24,482 nucleotides of DNA, from positions 1 through 24,482 of the IMG/VR virus record IMGVR_UViG_3300032242_000223; one strand, given 5' to 3'. Source of the stretch: a virus. Positions 15,677-23,493 of this stretch are shown piece by piece (the first letter of the stretch is position 1; each line of letters starts with the position of its first letter). The translations under genes and the position numbers were made by a program. The notes beneath the pieces are model-generated. The model worked only from the letters and a program-made list of their open reading frames with translations, made no database searches and was not told the origin of the DNA.

Positions 15677-17029
15677 ATGTATCTTTCAGAAGAATTACAA
15701 TCTAAATGGCAACCAGTTTTGGAACATCCAGAACTAGAAGCTATCAAAGACCCATATAAAAAGGCTGTTACAGCCATGGTTCTTGAAAACCAACAAAAAG
15801 CTATCCTTCAAGAGCGTATGCAATTGAATGAAACTGATGCTGGTCCTACTAATGTAACCGGTGGTGTAAAGAACTACGACCCAATTTTGATTTCATTGGT
15901 TCGCCGTGCTTTGCCTAACCTAATTGCTTATGATGTTGCTGGTGTACAACCAATGACAGGCCCTACTGGTCTTATCTTCGCAATGCGTGCCCGTTATGAT
16001 GGTCAATCAGGTGCTGAAGCATTCTTTGATGAAGCAAATACAGTATTCTCAGGTAACACATCTGCTGGTAACCAATATGGTTTCGGTGGTACTGCTTCTA
16101 CTGATGCTAATACTAACCCAGCAGCTTATGGTAATATCAATCAATCAGTGAACGGTTCTAACACATTCACTTCTGGTATTGGTATGTCAACATCACAAGC
16201 TGAATATCTTGGCGCTGATAGCAATCCTGCTTTCCAACAAATGGCATTCTCAATTGAAAAAGTTTCTGTAACTGCTCAATCTCGTGCTTTGAAAGCTGAA
16301 TACTCACTAGAACTTGCTCAAGACTTGAAAGCAATCCATGGTTTGGATGCTGAAACAGAATTAAGCAACATTCTTTCAACAGAAATTCTTGCTGAAATTA
16401 ACCGTGAAGTTATTCGTACTATCTACACAGTTGCTAAAGCTGGTGCTCAATACGGTACACAAACAGCAGGTATCTTTAACTTAGATACAGACTCAAACGG
16501 TCGTTGGTCAGTTGAACGCTTCAAAGGTTTGATTTTCCAAATCGAAAGAGATGCTAATGTTATCGCAAAACAAACTCGTAGAGGTAAAGGTAATGTACTT
16601 ATCGTTTCTTCTGATGTAGCTTCTGCTCTTGCTATGGCTGGTGTATTACAATATACTCCTGCTCTATCAGCAGATTTACAAGTAGATGACACAGGTAATA
16701 CATTTGCTGGTCTATTACACGGTCGTATCAAAGTGTATATCGATCCATACTTCGGTGGATATCAATCAAATAACGAATTGGTAACAGTTGGTTATAAAGG
16801 TTCAAGTCCTTACGATGCTGGTATTTTCTACTGCCCATATGTACCTCTACAAATGGTTCGTGCAGTTGACCAATTCACATTCCAACCTAAAATCGGTTTC
16901 AAAACTCGTTACGGTATGGTTGCTAACCCATTTGCTGAAGGTGTTTACAATTCACAAACTGGTAATGGCCGCTTAGTTACTCGTAGCAATGTTTACTACC
17001 GCATTTTCCAAGTTGCGAACTTGATGTAG
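15677..17029 (+). CDS. gp23: Major capsid protein gp23
   Basis: 450 residues (T4 521 before cleavage). HK97-fold capsid subunit: VKNYDPILISLVRRALPNLIAYDVAGVQPMTGPTGLIFAMRARY near the N-terminus is the gp23 family signature, and PFAEGVYNSQTGNGRLVTRSNVYYRIFQVANLM closes the protein as in T4-like capsids. A prohead cleavage site is predicted after E52 in QLNETDAG, matching the gp21 (L/I)xE rule; LQE at 44-46 is an alternative. The codon use seems favoured towards frequent codons compared with its neighbours, and it is followed by the strongest terminator in the window. In T4 this protein needs GroEL plus gp31 to fold, which is relevant to the GroEL gene downstream. Confidence 0.97.
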   Translation: MYLSEELQSKWQPVLEHPELEAIKDPYKKAVTAMVLENQQKAILQERMQLNETDAGPTNVTGGVKNYDPILISLVRRALPNLIAYDVAGVQPMTGPTGLIFAMRARYDGQSGAEAFFDEANTVFSGNTSAGNQYGFGGTASTDANTNPAAYGNINQSVNGSNTFTSGIGMSTSQAEYLGADSNPAFQQMAFSIEKVSVTAQSRALKAEYSLELAQDLKAIHGLDAETELSNILSTEILAEINREVIRTIYTVAKAGAQYGTQTAGIFNLDTDSNGRWSVERFKGLIFQIERDANVIAKQTRRGKGNVLIVSSDVASALAMAGVLQYTPALSADLQVDDTGNTFAGLLHGRIKVYIDPYFGGYQSNNELVTVGYKGSSPYDAGIFYCPYVPLQMVRAVDQFTFQPKIGFKTRYGMVANPFAEGVYNSQTGNGRLVTRSNVYYRIFQVANLM

Positions 17030-17061
17030 TCAAATAAGTCAGCATTAAGACTGACAACTCT

Positions 17062-17090
17062 AAAGAGGCACTTCGGTGCCTCTTTTTTTA
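17062..17090 (+). terminator. Intrinsic terminator after gp23 (UUCG tetraloop)
   Basis: Perfect stem AGAGGCAC / GTGCCTCT with a TTCG loop closed by C-G, extended by two A-T pairs (17062-17071 with 17076-17085) and followed by a T-run to 17089. It would stop gp22-gp23 late transcripts immediately before the next late promoter. Confidence 0.95.
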
Positions 17091-17094
17091 TGCG

Positions 17095-17102
17095 TATAAA
17101 TA
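17095..17102 (+). promoter_or_regulatory. Candidate late promoter (TATAAATA) for the gp3-like gene
   Basis: Exact TATAAATA five bases after the terminator T-run and 27 bases before the next ATG, which has Shine-Dalgarno CAAGGAGAT. Confidence 0.8.
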
Positions 17103-17121
17103 GAGGACACAAGGAGATAAC

Positions 17122-17661
17122 ATGGCCGAACCAAGCGCAATAAATCAACAACCACAGAATACTAGTTTATTACAGACCACCAAGTATGTGTTTGTAATGC
17201 CTCGTATTAATAATGTAACTTACTTTTGTCAAGAGGCGAATCTGCCAGGTGTGTCTTTACCTGCACTTAGTCGTTCTACTCCTATTGTAGATATACATTC
17301 TCCTGGAAATAAATTAGAGTATAACCCATTATCTTTAACTTTTATTATTGACGGTGAACTTAAAGCGTGGACAGATATTCATGATTGGATGCGTGATTTA
17401 ACTTTGTTGAACGGTAATAATTATACCAACATATATGAACGAAAACAACAACAAAGTCAAAAACAAATGGTTCAATATGCCGATGGTATATTAACTGTTA
17501 TGACTGGATTAAATAATCCCAAATTTAGAATTCATTATGCTAATTTGTTTCCAATTAATCTTACTGATATTGATTTTAAATCCACCGGTTCAGCCGATGA
17601 CATCTTAACCGCCACGGTTCAATTTAGGTATGATTTTTACGACATTGAATCCCTCAACTAG
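17122..17661 (+). CDS. Tail tube-fold protein, probably tail completion protein gp3
   Basis: 179 residues. The pattern FCQEANLPGVSLPALSRSTPIVDIHSPGNKLEYNPLSLTFIIDGELKAWTDIHDWMRDL is that of the tail tube superfamily and parallels gp19 in this window (LAKTSQLPGSTIGVVPL then a central beta strand and a helix with a WM pair). In environmental T4-like genomes the gene between gp23 and uvsY is usually annotated gp3, the tail terminator/sheath stabiliser, and T4 gp3 has a similar length (176). I therefore favour gp3, but a tube initiator-type paralogue is possible. It has its own exact late promoter and ends three bases before a sigma70-type promoter, marking the boundary between late structural and replication genes. 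Confidence 0.6.
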   Translation: MAEPSAINQQPQNTSLLQTTKYVFVMPRINNVTYFCQEANLPGVSLPALSRSTPIVDIHSPGNKLEYNPLSLTFIIDGELKAWTDIHDWMRDLTLLNGNNYTNIYERKQQQSQKQMVQYADGILTVMTGLNNPKFRIHYANLFPINLTDIDFKSTGSADDILTATVQFRYDFYDIESLN

Positions 17662-17663
17662 GC

Positions 17664-17692
17664 TTGACATAAGCTCTTGATTATGTTATAAT
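17664..17692 (+). promoter_or_regulatory. Consensus sigma70-type promoter upstream of uvsY
   Basis: TTGACA at 17664-17669, a 17-base spacer, TATAAT at 17687-17692, with TG at 17684-17685 giving an extended -10. Both hexamers are perfect consensus. It lies in the 59-base gap before uvsY and would be read by host RNA polymerase without phage factors. Confidence 0.9.
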
Positions 17693-17720
17693 ATAAGTAA
17701 TTAAATGTAGTGAGAATGAT

Positions 17721-18158
17721 ATGGAAACACTTGAACAAATATTAGAAATATGGCGCAAGGATTCTGAAATTGATATTACAGAACCTTCAAAAGAAATTCT
17801 AAACATCCCAAAAATACATAATAAGTTTTTAACTATTATGTCAAAACATCGTATTGCCAGCAAAAAGGCTTCGTTTGATTATAACAAAATGAAACGCCTT
17901 AAATGGGAATACTATACTGGCAAAATGTCAGAAGATGAATTAACTGAACAAGGTTGGGAACCGTTCAGATATACATTAAAGTCTGATATTGCCACATACC
18001 TTGAATCTGACAAAGATTTGGTTAACTTCTTACAAAAGAAAATATACCATGATGAATGTGTAAGTGTGTGTGAATCTATTCTTAAGGAGTTGAATAACCG
18101 TACATGGCAGTTGAGGGAACATATGCAGCATGAAAGATTTATCTCCGGTGCCCGATAA
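17721..18158 (+). CDS. uvsY: Recombination mediator UvsY
   Basis: 145 residues (T4 137). The pattern METLEQILEIWRKDSEIDITEPSKEILNIPKIHNKFL, with DxxID and an IPKLH/NKY-like segment, and the later KMKRLKWEYYTGKMSEDELTEQGWEPF are UvsY features. UvsY helps load UvsX recombinase on gp32-covered single-stranded DNA. It overlaps the start of uvsW by 29 bases, and is the first gene after a consensus promoter, so uvsY and uvsW form one transcription unit with the following gene. The Shine-Dalgarno (GTGAGAA) is modest. Confidence 0.9.
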   Translation: METLEQILEIWRKDSEIDITEPSKEILNIPKIHNKFLTIMSKHRIASKKASFDYNKMKRLKWEYYTGKMSEDELTEQGWEPFRYTLKSDIATYLESDKDLVNFLQKKIYHDECVSVCESILKELNNRTWQLREHMQHERFISGAR

Positions 18159-19650
18159 AATTCAAATAGCCAAAAAAGATGAGGTGTATGCAAAGATAAC
18201 TTGCGAGAAACATGTAGCAAAAGAGTTATCTGAATACTTTACATTTTTTGTTCCTGGTTACCAATTTACTCCTGCTTTCAAAAATAGAATTTGGGATGGA
18301 AAAATTAGATTGTTTAATTTGTCCAATTCACAAATTTATCTAGGATTAATGTCTTATTTACAAATTTTCTCCGAAGAAAGAGGATATGAACTTGAATTTA
18401 TTGAGCCTTACACAAATTTACAAGATGATTTTCCACTTTATCACGCCAAGAAGTTTGTAGAAGATTTACAATTGCAATCTGGTGGTCGTGATATTGAAAT
18501 AAGAGATTATCAACTTGAAGCCTTTGTAAAGGCCATGCGTGAGCGTAGAAAACTATTACTATCTCCAACCGCCTCAGGTAAGTCCTTAATCATTTATTTA
18601 ATTATTCGACAACTGATACAATATCAAAACCTTCGTGGTCTTATTATCGTTCCAACTACATCTTTAGTGGAACAATTATTTTCTGACTTTGCTGACTATT
18701 CAAATAAAAATGGTTGGAATGTGGAAGAAAATGTTCATAAAATTTATCAAGGTCGTGATAAACATTCAAATAAAAATGTATTGATTTCAACTTGGCAATC
18801 TTTATATACTCAACCAAAAGAATACTTTGAACAGTTTGATTTTGTTATTGGTGATGAAGCACATTTATTTAAAGCTCAATCATTAACTACCATCATGACT
18901 AGTCTATCTAATACAAAATATCGTATTGGTCTCACTGGTACATTGGATGGTACAAAAACACACAAACTTGTTTTGGAAGGTTTGTTTGGCACCGTACAAC
19001 AAGTTACCACAACTAAAGAATTAATGGATACCAACCAAGTATCTGATTTTGAAATTAAATGTTTGGTGTTAAAACATCCTGATGATATATGTAAATTAAT
19101 GAAAGGTAAGAAATATCCTGAAGAACTTGAATATTTAATTTTCTGTGAATCTCGTAATAAATTTATTAGAAACCTTTCGTTAAGCCTTGAAGGCAATACA
19201 CTTTTATTATATCAATTTGTTGCCAAACACGGTAAAATACTGTATAATATGATTTCTGGTGCTGAAAAAATAGGCAACAGAAAGGTATTCTTTATTCACG
19301 GTGGAACCGATACTGACGATAGAGAACAAATTAGAAAGATTGTAGAGAATGAAAATGATGCAATTATTATTGCTTCTTATGGAACATTCTCCACTGGTAT
19401 TAATATTAGAAACCTACATAATATTATATTTGCTTCACCTTCTAAAAGTAGGGTTAGAAATTTACAGTCTATTGGTCGTGGGCTTCGTAAAGGTGATAAC
19501 AAAAGCAAAGCCGTATTATATGATATATCGGATGATTTAAGAACTGGTGAAAATGCTAACTTTACGCTTAAGCATTTTATGGAACGGGTCAAGATATATA
19601 ATGAAGAGAAGTTTTCTTACAAAATTTATAAAATTGGAATTAATAGATGA
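18130..19650 (+). CDS. uvsW: RNA-DNA/DNA helicase UvsW
   Basis: 506 residues, close to the T4 protein (about 500). N-terminal substrate-recognition domain with YFTFFVPGYQFTPAFKNRIWDGKIRLF (about 37-63), then RDYQLEAFVKAM as Q-like motif, Walker A PTASGKS at 146-152, PTTSLVEQ motif Ia, DEAH at 242-245, GLTGTLDG motif III, and late ASYGTFSTGINIRNLHNIIFASPSKSRVRNLQSIGRGLRKG motifs V-VI. UvsW drives branch migration and removes R-loops, switching T4 from origin to recombination-dependent replication. The start lies inside uvsY; GAGGGAA is about ten bases before it. The last four bases overlap the following gene. Confidence 0.95.
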   Translation: MKDLSPVPDKIQIAKKDEVYAKITCEKHVAKELSEYFTFFVPGYQFTPAFKNRIWDGKIRLFNLSNSQIYLGLMSYLQIFSEERGYELEFIEPYTNLQDDFPLYHAKKFVEDLQLQSGGRDIEIRDYQLEAFVKAMRERRKLLLSPTASGKSLIIYLIIRQLIQYQNLRGLIIVPTTSLVEQLFSDFADYSNKNGWNVEENVHKIYQGRDKHSNKNVLISTWQSLYTQPKEYFEQFDFVIGDEAHLFKAQSLTTIMTSLSNTKYRIGLTGTLDGTKTHKLVLEGLFGTVQQVTTTKELMDTNQVSDFEIKCLVLKHPDDICKLMKGKKYPEELEYLIFCESRNKFIRNLSLSLEGNTLLLYQFVAKHGKILYNMISGAEKIGNRKVFFIHGGTDTDDREQIRKIVENENDAIIIASYGTFSTGINIRNLHNIIFASPSKSRVRNLQSIGRGLRKGDNKSKAVLYDISDDLRTGENANFTLKHFMERVKIYNEEKFSYKIYKIGINR

Positions 19651-20021
19651 TTGTAGAAGAAGTCAAAATATTACGCTTAAAAACAGGTGAAGAGATTATT
19701 GGCTATGTTTCAGAAATTGATGAAATGAAACTTAATATTAGGTATCCAATGACTGTGGATATTATGGCTTTAAAAGACATCCAATCTTTCACAATTAGCA
19801 GTTGGTTACCTCATCAGATGTATAAACACAATGATGTTAATCTTTGGGCTAATGATGTAATGTTTGTTGCTGACGCAACAGAAGAATTCTTAGAATATTA
19901 TTTTAAAATGGTAGATAAGTTGGAGAAATATATACTTGCTAATGAAGTATTAGATAATATGGAAGAAGAACAAGAACTGATGGAAGCACTACAAGAGAAA
20001 GAATTAAATGTGGTCCACTAG
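19647..20021 (+). CDS. Small protein of unknown function with Sm-like N-terminal pattern
   Basis: 124 residues, start inside the uvsW stop (ATGA). I do not recognise it with certainty. The N-terminus EVKILRLKTGEEIIGYVSEIDEMKLNIRYPMTVDIM has the strand-turn-strand pattern L-x-TGEEIxGYV that Sm/Hfq-like or SH3-like barrels show, followed by FTISSWLPHQMYKHNDVNLWANDVMFVADATEEFLEYYFKMVDKLEKYI. The C-terminal 30 residues are acidic and helical. Similar short reading frames sit near uvsW/gp55 in marine T4-like phages as I recall, but without known function. An RNA-binding or polymerase-associated role would be speculation. Confidence 0.65.
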   Translation: MIVEEVKILRLKTGEEIIGYVSEIDEMKLNIRYPMTVDIMALKDIQSFTISSWLPHQMYKHNDVNLWANDVMFVADATEEFLEYYFKMVDKLEKYILANEVLDNMEEEQELMEALQEKELNVVH

Positions 20022-20130
20022 GTCTTGGTTTTATTCATATCATTTAGGTACATAGTGGATTATATAGCATGTCAAGCGTTTTGTCAAGTGAATTATGGAA
20101 ATATTATGGTAATAATGAAATGGAGTAATA
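20022..20130 (+). promoter_or_regulatory. 109-base gap ahead of gp55 with direct repeat
   Basis: Longest gap in the window. It holds a 7-base direct repeat TGTCAAG at 20070-20076 and 20082-20088 (12-base period) and a TTGTCA at 20081-20086 that could be a -35 element, but the best -10 candidates (TATTAT at 20102, spacer 15) are weak. A regulatory role is suggested by the unusual size of the gap only. Confidence 0.3.
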
Positions 20131-20670
20131 ATGATAACAAAGAAACCTAAAGCAAAAAAGAATTATATCAACAACGGAGACTTTCTTCAAGCCTTAATTG
20201 ATTATAAGGAACGAAAGAAAAAGAATCCAAATGAACCAATCCCCAATTACATTGGTGAGTGTTTTATGAAGATAGCTGAAGGTTTATCTCATAAACCTAA
20301 TTTTATTAATTATACCTACAGAGATGAAATGATTGGTGATGGTATTGAAAATTGTTTAATGTATTTCGAAAACTTCAATCCTGATAAATCTAAGAATCCT
20401 TTTGCTTATTTTACACAGATTATTTACTTTGCTTTTTTACGAAGAATTGCCAAAGAGAAAAAACAAACCTACATAAAATATAAGGCTACTGAACAATTTG
20501 GTATCTTAGATGAATTTGAAATGATGGAAATGGAAGATGGTACAACTAAGCAATTTGAGATGTATGACAACCTGTCTGAATTTATTGAGAACTTTGAAAT
20601 AACGCAACAAACTAAAAAGAAGAAAGTATCCGACAAGAAAAAAGGTTTAGAACATTTTATTGAGGAATAA
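20131..20670 (+). CDS. gp55: Late transcription sigma factor gp55
   Basis: 179 residues (T4 185). Residues about 60-112, including DGIENCLMYFENFNPDKSKNPFAYFTQIIYFAFLRRIAKEKKQ, correspond to a sigma region 2: the FNPDKSKNPFAYF core-binding/-10 recognition helix pair is the clear gp55 signature. T4 gp55 binds RNA polymerase core and reads the TATAAATA late promoter element, and works with the sliding clamp through a C-terminal peptide; the C-terminus here, GLEHFIEE, is hydrophobic plus acidic and would suit that role. It is preceded by GGAG five bases before the ATG. It explains the NATAAATA elements found in the left half of the window. Confidence 0.93.
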   Translation: MITKKPKAKKNYINNGDFLQALIDYKERKKKNPNEPIPNYIGECFMKIAEGLSHKPNFINYTYRDEMIGDGIENCLMYFENFNPDKSKNPFAYFTQIIYFAFLRRIAKEKKQTYIKYKATEQFGILDEFEMMEMEDGTTKQFEMYDNLSEFIENFEITQQTKKKKVSDKKKGLEHFIEE

Positions 20671-20673
20671 TTT

Positions 20674-21426
20674 ATGGCTAGAAGAGCCCGACCACAACTT
20701 GTAGAAGAACCAATATTACAAGTGCAATCAAAACCAGGTAATCATTTAAAATTAAGAATTGATGATTTAAAAACATTTCAACCTTTAACTGAGAACCAAA
20801 AGAAATTCTTTGATGCTTATAAACAAGGTGATTACTTTGTTGCTTTACATGGTGTAGCAGGAACAGGTAAAACATTTTGTGCTTTATATAAAGCTATCGA
20901 AGAAGTATTGGACAAAGGTAATCCATTTAATAAGATTATTGTTGTTCGGTCCGCAGTACAATCTAGGGAAATAGGTCATTTGCCTGGCGATGTTAATGAA
21001 AAGATGGAAATCTATCAACAACCATATAGGCAGATTTGTGAGACCCTATTTGGGCGCAAAGACGCCTGGGATAGATTATCTGAACAGAACCATATGGAGT
21101 TCATTTCCACTTCTTTTATTCGAGGGATGTCTTTTGATGATGCAATCATTATTGTTGATGAAATGCAGAACTTAACTTTTGAAGAAATTGACACAGTGAT
21201 GACCCGTGTTGGTTACCGTTCAAAGATTCTTTGGTGTGGTGATTACCGCCAAACCGATTTAAATAAAAAGAAAAATGATATGACGGGTATATTGAAATTC
21301 TTTGATATTGCCTATCACATGAGTGCTTTTACCAGAATTGAATTTACAGCTGATGACATTGTTAGGTCATCGTTGGTTAAAGAATATATCTTAGCTAAAA
21401 TAAAATTTGAAGATATAGAAAAATAG
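20674..21426 (+). CDS. phoH: PhoH-family P-loop ATPase
   Basis: 250 residues. Walker A GVAGTGKT at 60-67, SAVQSREIGHLPGDVNEKMEIYQQPYRQ at about 93-120, FIRGMSFDDAIIIVDEMQN with Walker B at about 157-163, and GDYRQTD at about 189-195 are the PhoH order of motifs. phoH is very common in marine T4-like phages; its role in infection is unsettled and may involve RNA or nucleotide metabolism. It follows gp55 after three bases with GAGGAA as ribosome binding site, so both share a transcript. A groEL promoter lies in the 59-base gap after it. Confidence 0.93.
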   Translation: MARRARPQLVEEPILQVQSKPGNHLKLRIDDLKTFQPLTENQKKFFDAYKQGDYFVALHGVAGTGKTFCALYKAIEEVLDKGNPFNKIIVVRSAVQSREIGHLPGDVNEKMEIYQQPYRQICETLFGRKDAWDRLSEQNHMEFISTSFIRGMSFDDAIIIVDEMQNLTFEEIDTVMTRVGYRSKILWCGDYRQTDLNKKKNDMTGILKFFDIAYHMSAFTRIEFTADDIVRSSLVKEYILAKIKFEDIEK

Positions 21427-21429
21427 GGC

Positions 21430-21458
21430 TTGTAATAAATTATAATGTGTGTTATACT
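21430..21458 (+). promoter_or_regulatory. Sigma70-type promoter with extended -10 upstream of groEL
   Basis: TTGTAA at 21430-21435, 17-base spacer, TATACT at 21453-21458, with TG at 21450-21451 (TGn extended -10). Four of six -35 bases and five of six -10 bases match consensus. The groEL ribosome binding site AGGAG (21473-21477) and ATG follow at 21486. Confidence 0.8.
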
Positions 21459-21464
21459 GTTTGA

Positions 21465-23105
<1,641 letters not shown>

Positions 23106-23106
23106 T

Positions 23107-23493
23107 ATGGCCAACTTAGAATTTACACAGGAGAATCTTCAAAAAGTATCTAAATTAATTAAAGACAATTTAACACCAGATTTACTACCAAAGAAATGGA
23201 TTGCAAGGAATTCAACCAATCCAACATTTGGTCATTGTCATAATGCTGCAGGTTGTTTATACAGAGTGTTTGGTGTTAAAAATGTTAAGTTGTATCGTGG
23301 TTTAGATGACGAAGGCATCTACCACTGGTGGGCTCAAGACAAAGAAGGCAATATCATTGATTTGACTTCTGAACAATATACAACAACCGGTAGGACTCCG
23401 CCGTATGATAAAGGTGAAAAAGCGGGTATGTTAGGATTTGATTATCGTAAGCGTGTTGAAACATTATTTGAAAGAGTGAATTCTAAATTATGA
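23107..23493 (+). CDS. Small protein with Cys-His-Asp pattern, possible papain/NlpC-like fold
   Basis: 128 residues from the ATG at 23107, one base after the groEL stop; a longer frame from 23047 runs inside groEL and is not credible because it would use the groEL tail in another frame. C44 in FGHCHNAAG, H73 in YHWWAQDKEG and D85 in IIDLTSEQY are spaced like the Cys-His-Asp/Asn triad of small papain-like folds, and the order GHCHxA, HWW, xDLTxEQ with a late PPYDKG and RKRVETLFERV recalls phage and Bacillus YunG-like proteins. No experimentally known role comes to mind. It overlaps gp47 by four bases, so it is read with the nuclease genes. Confidence 0.72.
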   Translation: MANLEFTQENLQKVSKLIKDNLTPDLLPKKWIARNSTNPTFGHCHNAAGCLYRVFGVKNVKLYRGLDDEGIYHWWAQDKEGNIIDLTSEQYTTTGRTPPYDKGEKAGMLGFDYRKRVETLFERVNSKL

